64,000 bases of DNA from contig JALOTL010000006.1 in NCBI GenBank assembly GCA_025457915.1, positions 186,001-250,000 on the forward strand. Direction: 5' to 3'. Of the stretch, positions 8,599 to 17,820 are shown piece by piece. The notes under the pieces were generated by a model. It worked only from the letters and a program-made list of their open reading frames with translations. It was not told where the DNA came from and did no database searches. The stretch's first letter is position 1; each line of letters opens with the position of its first letter. The position numbers and the translations under genes were made by a program. Source of the stretch: Spirochaetota bacterium. Its GTDB lineage: Bacteria > Spirochaetota > UBA4802 > UBA5550.

Positions 8599-11571
8599 AT
8601 GGCACTAACCAGGAGGGAATTTTTAAAGCTCTCGGGACTTACAACTGCCGGCGCGTTTCTGGGCGGATCGGCATTCCTCAGCGGATGCAAGTCGACGCCG
8701 AAGCTCAGCGGCGCAAAGGAATCGTCGACGATATGCCCGTACTGCGGCGTCGGCTGCGGTTTGATCGTCTCGGCGCGTGACGGCAAGGTCATAAATATTG
8801 AAGGGGATCCCGATCACCCAATAAACAGAGGCGCCCTCTGCGCCAAGGGTACGGCCCTTTACCAGGTCGCCGTCAATCCCCGAAGACTCGGAAAGGTCCT
8901 TCACCGCAAGCCATACGGCGCGGAATGGGAGGAAATGTCCTGGCAGGATGCCGTTAAACTCATAGCACGGCGGGTAAAAGATACCCGCGACGCCACGTTC
9001 CAGGAAAAGGACGGCGACACGATCGTCAACCGGACTCCGGGCATAGCCAGCCTGGGCGGCGCGGCGCTCGACAACGAGGAATGCTACCTGCTGTCCAAAT
9101 TCGCGAGACTCCTCGGGGTCACCTATCTCGAACACCAGGCCCGGATTTGACACTCCGCAACTGTCGCCGGTCTGGCGGCATCTTTTGGCCGTGGAGCCAT
9201 GACGAATCACTGGATCGATCTTAAAAACGCAGACGTTATTCTTATGATGGGAAGCAATGCCGCGGAAAACCACCCGGCTTCATTCCGCTGGATACTGAAA
9301 GCCATGGAAGAGCGCGATGCGAAGCTTATCGTTGTTGACCCGCGCGTGACCAAGTCGGCCTCACTTGCCAGCCTTTACGCGCCCCTGCGGCCCGGTACGG
9401 ACCTGGCCTTTCTGGGCGGCATAATAAGCTATGCCATGGAAAAAAACCGCATACAGAAAGAATACGTTCTCGAATACACCAACGCCTCGTACCTCGTGAA
9501 TCCGCAGTACGGCTTCAACGACGGCCTTTTCTCGGGGTATGATCCCGGCAAACGCAATTACGGGGACAGGAAATCCTGGACCTATCAGCTCGACGCAAAT
9601 AAAATCCCCAAGAGGGACAAATCCCTGAATGATCCGCAATGCGTTTACCAGCTTTTGAAAAAACACTACAGCCGCTATACACCGGAAAAGGTTGAAGCGA
9701 TTACCGGCTGTCCGAAGGAAACATTCCTCAAGGTCGCGGACATTTTCACATCCACGCACAAACCCGACCGCGTTGCCACCATCATGTATGCCATGGGGAT
9801 CACCCAGCATACTGTCGGCACACAGAACGTCAGGGGCTTCTCGATTCTCCAGCTTCTTATGGGGAATATGGGTCTTGCCGGTGGAGGAATCAACGCGCTT
9901 CGCGGTGAATCCAACGTTCAGGGTTCAACCGACCACGGACTCCTTTTCCACATATTAACGGGGTATATGCCCGCGCCTACCGCCAAGAACCACCCCAACC
10001 TGGCGGCCTATAACAAGTCGCAACCACAGACCTCAGACCCGATGAGCATAAACTGGTGGTCCAACCGCTCCAAGTACCTGGTGAGCATGCTCAAGGCCTG
10101 GTTCGGCGATGCGGCAACCAAGAAAAATGATTTCGGCTACGACTGGATCCCGAAAGTCAGCAAACCCGCGCCCTACATGGTCCTTTTCGAAGACATGCTG
10201 AAGGGAATCATCAAGGGCACTTTCCTCATGGGAACAAATCCCATCGTGGGGGGACCGAATTCGAACCGGGGCGGCCAGGCGCTTGAAAAACTCGATTGGC
10301 TCGTGGCGGTCGACCTGTGGGAAACTGAATCATCGATTTTCTGGAAGCGCAAGGGGGCGAATCCTGCGCAGATCAAGACAGAGGTCTTTCTGCTCCCGGC
10401 GGCATCCTCAGTTGAAAAAGAAGGAAGCGTTTCGAATTCCGGCCGATGGGCCCAGTGGCGCTATAAAGCCCAGAACCCACCGGGGACAGCAAAGGCGGAC
10501 CTTGATATTATCGACATGATATTTCGTGAAGTCCGAAGCCTGTACAAAAAAGAAGGCGGAAAACTTCCCGAACCTATACTCAAGGCCGTCTGGGATTATA
10601 TCCATAAAGGCGAACATGAAGCCGATCCGCACATCGTTGCGAAGGAAATAAACGGCTACATCTGGAGCGACAAGGACCAGATGGAATCCTTCATGGACCT
10701 CAAGGACGACGGTTCGACCGCATGCGGCAACTGGATTTACTGCGGAAGCTATCCCGGTAAAAACATGATGGCGCGCAGGGGCACCGGTGAAGGTCCCGGT
10801 TCCATAGGAATGTACCCCGAATGGTCATGGTGCTGGCCGCTCAACCGCCGCATCATCTACAACAGGGCGGCAGTAAACAGAAAAGGCGAACCCTGGGATC
10901 CCGAACGCGCTGTAGTGAAATGGACCGGGAGCAAGTGGAAAGGCGACGTCGTGGACGGCGGCCCCAAGCTTGGACCTGATAAAAAGAACCCGTTCATCAT
11001 GAATAACGAGGGCGTAGGACGTCTGTTCGCCCCGGGTTCAGCACTGGCGGATGGGCCCTTTACCGAACACTATGAACCGATGGAGAGCCCTACTGTCAAC
11101 ACCATGAACAGCCAGAAGGTGAATCCGGCAGCCCAGATCATGGAAGGGGTCGCAGGCCAGTTTTCAAATCCGGGCCAGTATCCATATATCGGCACATCCT
11201 ACCGCGTGGTGGAACACTGGCAGGCCGGAGCCATGACCCGCAACCTTCCATGGCTCAACGAGTGCATGCCGAGCATGTTCTGCGAGATCAGCCCCAGCCT
11301 TGCAAAGGCCAAGGGGATAAAAAACGGCGACAGGGTCAAAGTTTTCAACGGCAGGGGAAATGTATCAGCCTACGCACTTGTGACAGAGCGCGTTCAGCCG
11401 ATGAATGTCAACGGAAGGGCCGTGGAAATGATCGGCCTGATATGGCATTTCGGTCAGGGCGGTGCGGCCACTGGCGATGCGGCCAATCTTCTTACGCCAA
11501 CCATCGGCGATGCCAATACCATGATCCCGGAATACAAGGCCTTCCTTGTAGATATCCGGAAGGAGGCCTAA
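8599..11571 (+). CDS. fdnG: Formate dehydrogenase catalytic subunit, selenocysteine-containing, Tat-exported
   Basis: The molybdopterin (bis-MGD) subunit oxidises formate to CO2. The ORF track splits it at an in-frame TGA (9148-9150); read as selenocysteine 184 it gives one 990-residue protein in a single frame. Residues match the FdnG/FdoG type throughout: twin-arginine motif TRREFLK (4-10), [4Fe-4S] Cys46, Cys49, Cys53 and Cys81, then ARI-Sec-H followed by TVAGLAASFGRGAMTNHW, and conserved blocks such as GGGINALRGESN and the C-terminal GDANTMIPEYKAFLVD. A SECIS hairpin follows the TGA at the canonical spacing. The Tat signal ends in LSGC (Cys30), a perfect lipobox, which FdnG of E. coli lacks. 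AAGGAG precedes the ATG. The Fe-S subunit gene starts 3 bases after the stop. Confidence 0.96.
9148..9180 (+). promoter_or_regulatory. SECIS element and UGA selenocysteine codon
   Basis: Eighteen bases after the TGA lies GGTCT, held as the apical loop of a perfect 7-bp stem (TGTCGCC / GGCGGCA, 9162-9180, with one G-U pair). In E. coli fdhF the GGUCU loop that SelB binds lies at the same 18-base distance from the UGA. This directs insertion of selenocysteine rather than termination, and implies that selA, selB, selC and selD exist elsewhere in the genome. Confidence 0.93.
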
Positions 11572-11574
11572 ACA

Positions 11575-12378
11575 ATGTCAGGTAAAGCGTTTCTTGTAGA
11601 TACAACCAAGTGCTCTGGGTGCCATGCATGCCAGGTTTCCTGCAAGCAGTGGAACAACCTCCCGGGAGAAAAAACGGAATTCTTCGGCGGTCCGGAAATG
11701 ACAAATCCGGCACAGCTTTCCGCGATTACTTTTAACCATGTCATATTTTTTCCGGTCGACAGATCCAATCCGGAAAAACCTTCCTGGACTATTATGCATA
11801 AAAAATGCTACCATTGCCAAAATGCCAATTGCGAGGTCGTATGCCCGCAGAAGGCGATCAGCAAAAAGGACGAGTGGACAGTAATCGACCAGTCCCGGTG
11901 CATAGGATGCGGCGCATGCGTAAACGAATGCATATACAAGGTCCCGCATATTCTCGAAAAGGACATGATGAAATACGGGATCGAACAGCCCCTCGCGAAG
12001 GACAAGACCTACAAGTGCCATGCCTGCACGTCGAACAAGAGGGACGTTCCGGCATGCGCCACGACCTGCCCGACAGGGGCGCTCACTTACGGAGACAGGG
12101 TCAATATTGTAAAGAGGGCCGTGGACCGTCTTGAAAAAGTAAAAAAGAACTATCCTCATGCCAGCATTTACGGCCTGAATGAATTCGGCGGACTCCATGT
12201 TATAACAATACTTAAGGAGAAACCCGAAAAATACGGTCTCCCGGTCGATCCCAAGCCCGTTAACGCGGCAAAGGTACAGCAAATCCATGATGTTTACGGA
12301 TTGCTTGCCTATTTTACTCTCGGGATCCCGTCACTGAAAAGGGCGGCTTATCGTATTTCAAAGAATCTAGTGGGATGA
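11575..12378 (+). CDS. fdnH: Formate dehydrogenase Fe-S subunit
   Basis: The 267-residue electron-transfer subunit carries electrons from the molybdenum subunit. Sixteen cysteines form four [4Fe-4S] clusters in the FdnH pattern: C13-C16-C19-C23, C78-C81-C86-C90, C109-C112-C115-C119 and C148-C151-C161-C165. It is about 27 residues shorter than E. coli FdnH, and the C-terminal tail (VYGLLAYFTLGIPSLKRAAY) is at best a weak membrane helix. Its Shine-Dalgarno GGAGG lies inside the last codons of the catalytic gene, so translation is coupled. No cytochrome b (FdnI) gene follows, so the membrane electron acceptor is unknown. It has no signal peptide and presumably rides with the Tat-exported partner. 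Confidence 0.93.
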   Translation: MSGKAFLVDTTKCSGCHACQVSCKQWNNLPGEKTEFFGGPEMTNPAQLSAITFNHVIFFPVDRSNPEKPSWTIMHKKCYHCQNANCEVVCPQKAISKKDEWTVIDQSRCIGCGACVNECIYKVPHILEKDMMKYGIEQPLAKDKTYKCHACTSNKRDVPACATTCPTGALTYGDRVNIVKRAVDRLEKVKKNYPHASIYGLNEFGGLHVITILKEKPEKYGLPVDPKPVNAAKVQQIHDVYGLLAYFTLGIPSLKRAAYRISKNLVG

Positions 12379-12386
12379 CAGACGAA

Positions 12387-12418
12387 ACACGGGCGGCATC
12401 CCGGCCGCCCGTGTTTTT
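12387..12418 (+). terminator. Strong hairpin terminator after the formate dehydrogenase structural genes
   Basis: An 11-bp perfect stem (ACACGGGCGGC / GCCGCCCGTGT) with a 6-base loop is followed by TTTT. It sits between the stop of the Fe-S subunit gene and the preferred start of mobA. It should reduce read-through into the accessory genes, so structural and accessory proteins would be made in different amounts from one transcript. Confidence 0.8.
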
Positions 12419-12425
12419 CCATGAA

Positions 12426-13013
12426 ATGAAACAATCTTCAGCATCCGCCTTCATTCTTGCCGGTGGTAAAAGTCAACGTTTCGGAAGCAACAAGGCTGTT
12501 TCCATTCTGGATGGAAAACCGATCATATCTCACGTTATCGATGCAGTTTACTCCGTAATAAAAAATATATCCATCATAGCAAACAAACCGGAGGACTTTC
12601 GTTTTCTGAACCTCCCGGTATATCAGGATCTGATCATGGATATCGGCCCGCTTGGCGGAATATATACGGCCCTGTCTCTGTCAGCAACAAGGAAGTCATT
12701 TATCGTCGCATGCGACATGCCGGGTATTGAACCTCGATTAATTGAATGGATGGTCATGGAATCTTCAGGCTATGATATCGTCGTGCCGCTATTAAACGGT
12801 AATTATGAACCCCTCCACGCGGTATATGACCGTTCCTGCCTGCCGGCAACCGGAAAAATCATCCATGACGGCGGCAGGCAGCCAGCGGCCCTTTACTCGC
12901 AAGTAAAAACCAGGGCGGTCACACTGGAGGAAATCAAGAAATTTGCCGATCCCTCAAGGATCTTCCGCAATATTAATTACAGGTCCGACCTGCATCCCGT
13001 AAAAAATAATTGA
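12426..13013 (+). CDS. mobA: Molybdenum cofactor guanylyltransferase (MobA)
   Basis: MobA transfers GMP from GTP to molybdopterin-Mo to make the guanine dinucleotide cofactor that the neighbouring formate dehydrogenase needs. The signature is the N-terminal nucleotide loop ILAGGKSQRFGSNKA, followed by the metal/GTP site (DIGPLGGIYTAL) and ACDMPGI near residue 100. The ORF track begins at 12375 (ATGA overlap with the previous stop), but that start would read straight through a strong terminator hairpin. The ATG at 12426, directly before QSSASAFILAGG, gives a normal MobA of 195 residues, though no good Shine-Dalgarno sequence is visible for it. FdhE is encoded next. Confidence 0.88.
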   Translation: MKQSSASAFILAGGKSQRFGSNKAVSILDGKPIISHVIDAVYSVIKNISIIANKPEDFRFLNLPVYQDLIMDIGPLGGIYTALSLSATRKSFIVACDMPGIEPRLIEWMVMESSGYDIVVPLLNGNYEPLHAVYDRSCLPATGKIIHDGGRQPAALYSQVKTRAVTLEEIKKFADPSRIFRNINYRSDLHPVKNN

Positions 13014-13070
13014 TAAATTCAGCATGCCGTCGATCTTATGTTATCTGACAAAAAAGGCGGGAAATTATTA

Positions 13071-13913
13071 ATGCAGAATCACAAGGAAAACCTGATCAGG
13101 AAAAAGGAACAAATACTGCAAACCGGCGTTCTCGACGATCATACAATTGATTTTTATTGCGACCTGTTCCAGTTTCACCAGGACACGGTTTCCTCCATTA
13201 CCGGTTCCGGCGAACCACCGATCCGCGTCCATGTACAGGCCGATAAATCCATGGTCCGCGATTTCGGCGTTAAAAAATCCTCCATGGAAAGCCTGCAACA
13301 GGCACTTGATGCCCTTGTAAAAATAATAGCACGGTATAATCCCGGACTCGACGCAGGACGCTGCGCCGGAATACTCGCCGCCGACAATACCTCCGTGGAA
13401 AAAATCATTTCAATTATACTTACAAAGGATTCCGGGGCATTGCTTAAGCTTGCAGAGACCTCAAAGACCGGCTTCGAGGAATTCGCTTTCATCGTTATAA
13501 ACTGGCTCAAACCTTTTTTTATATCCGCGAGGGAACTGTTAAACACTCCGGTTCAGAACGAGGACAACATGAATCTGTGTCCGTTCTGCGGTTCATATCC
13601 CGACATGGGGTTCATCGATCCGGAAAAAGAAGGAAAACGCCTGTTGAGATGCAGCCTATGCGAAAACATCTGGGAATTTAAAAGAATTGCCTGCGCTGTA
13701 TGCGGGACCGAGGACCATGACAGTCTCGAGGTTTTTACAGATGAAGACAATAAACGCTACAGGATCGAAGCGTGCCACGCATGCGGCGGATATTTGAAAA
13801 CTGTAAAACTTAACAAATTCGAAGCGGTCGATGACTGCGATCTTTCAATAGAAAACATAATATCGGCCTCAATGGATGCCGGCGCCATGAAAAAAGGATT
13901 TAAAAGATCCTGA
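13071..13913 (+). CDS. fdhE: Formate dehydrogenase accessory protein FdhE
   Basis: FdhE-type proteins are rubredoxin-like zinc/iron proteins needed to mature respiratory formate dehydrogenases. The C-terminal half holds four CxxC motifs in FdhE order (CPFCGSYPDMG, CSLC, CAVCG, CHACGGYLK), while the N-terminal half is helical and divergent. A length of 280 residues is normal for the family. I chose the ATG at 13071 because GGCGGGA lies suitably upstream; the track start at 13038 has no such site. Its place after mobA supports the role. A weak hairpin with a T-run follows the stop. Confidence 0.88.
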   Translation: MQNHKENLIRKKEQILQTGVLDDHTIDFYCDLFQFHQDTVSSITGSGEPPIRVHVQADKSMVRDFGVKKSSMESLQQALDALVKIIARYNPGLDAGRCAGILAADNTSVEKIISIILTKDSGALLKLAETSKTGFEEFAFIVINWLKPFFISARELLNTPVQNEDNMNLCPFCGSYPDMGFIDPEKEGKRLLRCSLCENIWEFKRIACAVCGTEDHDSLEVFTDEDNKRYRIEACHACGGYLKTVKLNKFEAVDDCDLSIENIISASMDAGAMKKGFKRS

Positions 13914-13914
13914 C

Positions 13915-13945
13915 GAAGCAGACAGGCTGAATCCGGCTTCTTTTT
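13915..13945 (+). terminator. Possible weak terminator after fdhE
   Basis: GAAGC pairs with GCTTC across a 16-base loop, and TTTTT follows immediately. The stem is only 5 bp, so this is a tentative call. Confidence 0.3.
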
Positions 13946-14013
13946 CTACTCCACGAATGCCGCCTTAATGTCGACAAAATCCGCATGCTTGTGGATATAG
14001 TGGACAGGGGACC

Positions 14014-15165
14014 ATGGACGTTTTATTAATAATGAAATCAAAGAAAAACATATACAAGCAGCTTCGTGAACACATGGACCGCCTTCCTGTTGGCTTTCCC
14101 TCCACAATTACAGGAGTGGAGATAAGGATCCTTAAAAAGCTCTTCACGCCGGATGAAGCGCTTACCGCCCTCGCTTTAACCGGGTTATCCGAACCCATTC
14201 AAAAAATCGCGGACAGGTCGGCCGCCCCTGAACTGTCCGGACCGGAGATGGAGGAGCGTCTCGAGGGAATGGAAAAAAAGGGAACGGTTTTTTCAAGAAT
14301 CCTGGACGGTCAGCGTCTCTATTCGCTTGTCCCATATGTCGTAGGAATGTACGAGTTCCAGGCGAAGAACCTGACCGGGGAACTTTACAGAGACACCGCG
14401 AGTTATTTCAAGCAGGGTTACGCGGTTGAATACCTCACCACCAGCATACCGCAGATGAGGGTCGTTCCAATCGAGAAAAGTCTGACCCCTGGGCATTCTG
14501 TTGCCACGTACGACGAGGTTAAAAAACTTGTGTATGAAGCCGGAGAAAGAATTTCCGTGGCGGCGTGCATATGCAAAAAGGCCATGGACCTTTCCGGGGA
14601 ACTATGTGCGGCCACTGACCTGAGGGACGTATGCATCGCGCTGAGGGACTACAGTGACTTGTTCGTCCGCCAGGGCTGGGCAAGGCCAGTAAGCCGTGAG
14701 GAAGCGTTCGGCATCATTGCAGATGCCGAGAATGACGGCCTGGTCATACAGACCTCGAACGAACGCCAACCCCAGTTCATCTGCGCATGCTGCGGATGCT
14801 GCTGCGGCATCCTGGGCATGATGAAATTCTTTCCAAGGCCGGCTGATTTCGCCGCCAGCAATTACTCGGCCGTGCTGGACGCGGAAAGCTGCATCGGATG
14901 CGGAATCTGCGTTAAGCGATGCACCATGGATGCGATCGGAATAAAAAACAAAAAGGCGGCGCTAAACAGTGCCAGATGCATCGGATGCGGATTGTGCGTT
15001 TCCACCTGCAAGCCAGGGGCCCTGAAGCTTGAACGGAAAACCGTGGAAACTGTACCTCCGCTAAATACCGATGAACTGTACGGCATCATTGCTGAGAATA
15101 AAAGGTCCCGCCCTGCCAGGTTCTTCACCATCTTGAAATCCCTGCTCGGGATGAGGGCCCGATAA
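14014..15165 (+). CDS. Protein with C-terminal 2[4Fe-4S] ferredoxin domain
   Basis: The 383-residue soluble protein ends in a bacterial-type ferredoxin domain with two clusters (CIGCGICVKRC about residue 291, CIGCGLCVSTC about 326). In front of it is an extra Cys-rich patch, CACCGCCCG (about 265), and earlier a CICKK motif. The N-terminal part (residues 15-110) looks like a helical/winged-helix region. Similar proteins occur as unassigned ferredoxin-domain proteins in anaerobes. Position behind fdhE suggests it receives or supplies electrons for formate dehydrogenase, but the 100-base gap and the weak terminator leave this open. AGGGG precedes the ATG. The function is not established. Confidence 0.8.
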   Translation: MDVLLIMKSKKNIYKQLREHMDRLPVGFPSTITGVEIRILKKLFTPDEALTALALTGLSEPIQKIADRSAAPELSGPEMEERLEGMEKKGTVFSRILDGQRLYSLVPYVVGMYEFQAKNLTGELYRDTASYFKQGYAVEYLTTSIPQMRVVPIEKSLTPGHSVATYDEVKKLVYEAGERISVAACICKKAMDLSGELCAATDLRDVCIALRDYSDLFVRQGWARPVSREEAFGIIADAENDGLVIQTSNERQPQFICACCGCCCGILGMMKFFPRPADFAASNYSAVLDAESCIGCGICVKRCTMDAIGIKNKKAALNSARCIGCGLCVSTCKPGALKLERKTVETVPPLNTDELYGIIAENKRSRPARFFTILKSLLGMRAR

Positions 15166-15399
15166 AAAAACCCGGATAGACATGCCGCCATATGCGCCAG
15201 GGTTTTGAATTTCATCGAGGCCTTTTTTCAATATCCACGCGGCTTTAATACAGGTGGCATTGGGGCCGATAATCGCGATCTGCATTTGATTTATCGGCCG
15301 ATGTATTAAAAAAAATTTTTTTACATGAAAAAAATTGCAACCTGTCGGCCCGCTATTTCGTCGTTATTTTAAAGCATATTTTTTTATGAGGAGACCAAC

Positions 15400-16293
15400 A
15401 TGCTGTCTAAAATCAACGGCGCAGTTTCATTGATGATATTAATAATCAACACCATTTGTAGCGCATTAATACTTTTCCCGGTCGCGCTATTAAAGTTCTG
15501 TTTCCCGTTTAAAAAAACGACCGTTTTTTTCAATATACTTCTTAACAGAATAGCAAATGACTGGGTCTACAGGAACAATCTCACCATAAACCTGACCAAA
15601 AGGATCAACTGGCGTATAACCGGCGACGGCGTTTCAGATCCCTCCGGCAGGTACCTTGTGATTTCCAACCACCAGTCATGGGTGGACATCGTCATTCTTC
15701 AAAAGGTATTATACGGGAAAATCCCGTTTATCAAGTTCTTTCTGAAAAAGGAACTGATACGGGTACCGATCCTGGGCCTTGCATGGTGGGCTCTGGATTT
15801 CCCCTTCATGAAACGATATTCGAAGGAATTCATTGCAAAGAACCCGCACCTCAAGGGGAAAGATATTGAGATCACCAGGAAGGCATGCGAAAAATTCAAA
15901 ATAGTCCCGGTTTCGATCATGAATTTCGTTGAGGGGACGAGGTTCTGCAAGGGGACCCATGAAAGACAGCAGTCGCCTTACAGCAACCTCCTGAAGCCGC
16001 GATCCGGAGGGGTCGGGTACCTTCTCTCCGCCATGGGAGACTACCTGACAGGCATCATCAACATCACAATCGCCTACCCGTCCGGGAAGAAGGACTTCTG
16101 GTCATTTCTTAGCGGGCAAATAAAAGAAATCATGGTCGATATCCAGAAAATAAGCTTCACGAAGGAATTGCTGGGAGATTACATCAACGATACCAGGTTC
16201 CAGGAATTTTTCCAGAACTGGCTCAACGGGATCTGGAATGAAAAAGACAAAAAGCTGTCCGTTATGCTCGGAGAGAACCTCGAGCACAGTTGA
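15400..16293 (+). CDS. PlsC/YihG-type acyltransferase
   Basis: This membrane-associated glycerolipid acyltransferase has the two family motifs in order: NHQSWVD (the H-x4-D catalytic pair, about residue 87) and FVEGTR (about 182), with an N-terminal membrane helix (MILIINTICSALILFPVALL). Family members transfer an acyl chain from acyl-ACP or acyl-CoA to lysophosphatidate or a related acceptor. The 297-residue length and the context motif (KFFLKKELIRVPILGLAWW) are closest to the YihG branch rather than to housekeeping PlsC. GAGGAG is well placed before the ATG. It converges with the thioesterase gene at 16308, with only 14 bases between them. Confidence 0.87.
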   Translation: MLSKINGAVSLMILIINTICSALILFPVALLKFCFPFKKTTVFFNILLNRIANDWVYRNNLTINLTKRINWRITGDGVSDPSGRYLVISNHQSWVDIVILQKVLYGKIPFIKFFLKKELIRVPILGLAWWALDFPFMKRYSKEFIAKNPHLKGKDIEITRKACEKFKIVPVSIMNFVEGTRFCKGTHERQQSPYSNLLKPRSGGVGYLLSAMGDYLTGIINITIAYPSGKKDFWSFLSGQIKEIMVDIQKISFTKELLGDYINDTRFQEFFQNWLNGIWNEKDKKLSVMLGENLEHS

Positions 16294-16307
16294 TCAATAT
16301 TGCCTGG

Positions 16308-16754
16308 TCATCCCTTTACTGCAGAAGGCAGAGTCTGAAAATCGTCAGTTCTGCCGAGCGACCGTACGGCATTTAACAGCGCTTCGGGCGGGACAAGCAG
16401 CTTTCTTTCAACAAGGCCCATCCACCCGCCCATGCTGGTGACCCTTGCGGCGAGACCGCCGCTTTCCAGGAAAAAATCATTTCTCATGAGAAAACGGCTG
16501 CCGTCCTCGGAAAGTCCGGCGACCGAAAGCGTTACGCGGATTTTTTCGAGCAGCCTTATATCCCTGAAATATTCCATCTCGTCCTTCATGATGATCGGCC
16601 CAATCCTCTGCCGGATGAACTCGTTCATTGAAAATCCGTTTTCAGAAAAAAACATCATCCGCACGTCGCCGGATTTATCCAGATAAGCCGTGTTTCTCAT
16701 GTGGGAATTGAAGCCCATGTCCCCCCAGCCGGCGTGCATTTCTTTTTCGAACAT
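16308..16754 (-). CDS. Hot-dog fold thioesterase
   Basis: The 148-residue protein resembles the 4-hydroxybenzoyl-CoA/acyl-ACP thioesterase group: an N-terminal W-G-D-M-G-F-N-S-H-M-R-N-T-A-Y block equivalent to the catalytic D-x-x-G-H-x-N-N, then FIRQRIGPIIMKDEMEYFRDI and a paired strand region. It should hydrolyse an acyl-CoA or acyl-ACP thioester, with unknown chain preference. The ORF track extends the frame upstream to 17039 inside the next gene. The ATG at 16754 has GGGGG upstream and gives the normal family length. It probably belongs with the DUF1460 lipoprotein gene just upstream (26-base gap). Confidence 0.85.
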   Translation of the reverse strand: MFEKEMHAGWGDMGFNSHMRNTAYLDKSGDVRMMFFSENGFSMNEFIRQRIGPIIMKDEMEYFRDIRLLEKIRVTLSVAGLSEDGSRFLMRNDFFLESGGLAARVTSMGGWMGLVERKLLVPPEALLNAVRSLGRTDDFQTLPSAVKG

Positions 16755-16780
16755 CACGGATCCCCCTAATCGATGAAAAT

Positions 16781-17752
16781 TCATTTGCCGGTTATGATAA
16801 TCCGCGGCGCGAGTCTTCCGTCGATCCTCCTCAGCCTGGCCATGGCATCGCCGCGGACTGCGAAAAACCTGAACCCCTCGAAGTACGGCTTCTGTTCGAG
16901 GATCCTTTTTTCGCGATCCTTGATCTGCGCCTCGAGGTACTGGCTGAACGTCAGCATGCGCACAGTGGGTATGCCTGAATGAACCATATACACTATTCCC
17001 TCGCGGTCCACTCGTATAAAGCCGAGGTGGCCGACCCACTTTTTCCCTGTATGGTTGGTCCTTATGAGATTGAAAAGATACCCGTTTTTAAGATTGGGAA
17101 TTATTTTATGCACATCATCCGCGGGGATATAGGTAAGCCTGACTGTTTGAGGTGGAAAAGGATTTTTGCGGCCGTTCATGGCGTAGAAGCGGTCACGCTC
17201 AATCTCCAGATCGTACGTCTTCAGCAGGCCGGCACCGACAACCGAATTGACGTCCCGGATCAGCCAGCGGTTGCTTTCCTGCCAGTCGGCCTCGATAAAG
17301 TGATTCCTGTTTTCCCATGAAATCAGACCATGCCTGTACCTGATCCGCTGGAGCAGTACCATATAAGACCGCCATGAATCAGCGAGGGACATCGCAAGGA
17401 CCGATTCCACGAAAGAAACGCAGTCGCTTTCCTTTATATTGTATATCGGGAGGTTGTCCGGACCGAGGTCGAACGGAAAGTCGCCTATGATGTTCTGCCT
17501 GTGGTCCTGGCCGACGTGGCGGAGTAGTATCTTATCCAGCCTGGCCACCGTGTCCTTTTCCCTGGTGCTCAGGAAGCGTATGTACCTGTCGATTTCCGCG
17601 GCGGACATGAAATATATCGGTTTCTGATACGGCGGAAACATGTCCTCGTCAGAAACGCCGCCGGACAATTCCGGCGTTTTATTCGGACAGCCCGTGCAGG
17701 CCGCAGCGGCAAGGATCAGCAGGCAGAACAGTATCCTGTATTTTTCAATCAT
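16781..17752 (-). CDS. DUF1460 lipoprotein, amidase-like
   Basis: The product (about 323 residues) has a lipoprotein signal (ILAAAAC) followed by a DUF1460 domain, a family described as N-acetylmuramoyl-L-alanine-amidase-like with a papain-type Cys/His pair. Visible family blocks are ESDCVSFVESVLAMS (catalytic Cys, about residue 115) and IRYRHGLISWENRNHFIEADW (about 150-170). The His near WVGHLGFIRV (about 260) is a candidate partner. It would act on murein peptides in the periplasm. The start at 17752 (MIEKYRIL) is preferred because the extra 10 residues of the track ORF would spoil the signal peptide. It is followed by the thioesterase gene. Confidence 0.8.
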   Translation of the reverse strand: MIEKYRILFCLLILAAAACTGCPNKTPELSGGVSDEDMFPPYQKPIYFMSAAEIDRYIRFLSTREKDTVARLDKILLRHVGQDHRQNIIGDFPFDLGPDNLPIYNIKESDCVSFVESVLAMSLADSWRSYMVLLQRIRYRHGLISWENRNHFIEADWQESNRWLIRDVNSVVGAGLLKTYDLEIERDRFYAMNGRKNPFPPQTVRLTYIPADDVHKIIPNLKNGYLFNLIRTNHTGKKWVGHLGFIRVDREGIVYMVHSGIPTVRMLTFSQYLEAQIKDREKRILEQKPYFEGFRFFAVRGDAMARLRRIDGRLAPRIIITGK

Positions 17753-17820
17753 CTTCCCTGTCAAGTCTCCTCCGTTCCTCATTCTCTTCTTCCGGCGGAT
17801 TGATCATGTCGTCGATCATC

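Noticed and set aside
9148-9198. Premature stop or frameshift in formate dehydrogenase
   Set aside because: The TGA is a selenocysteine codon: same frame on both sides, matching family sequence, and a SECIS with GGUCU at the canonical distance.
12375-12425. ATGA-overlap start for mobA
   Set aside because: The first 17 codons would run through a strong terminator hairpin; the ATG at 12426 starts directly before the MobA signature.
16755-17039. Upstream extension of the hot-dog thioesterase
   Set aside because: It is out of frame inside the DUF1460 gene, and the ATG at 16754 gives normal family length.
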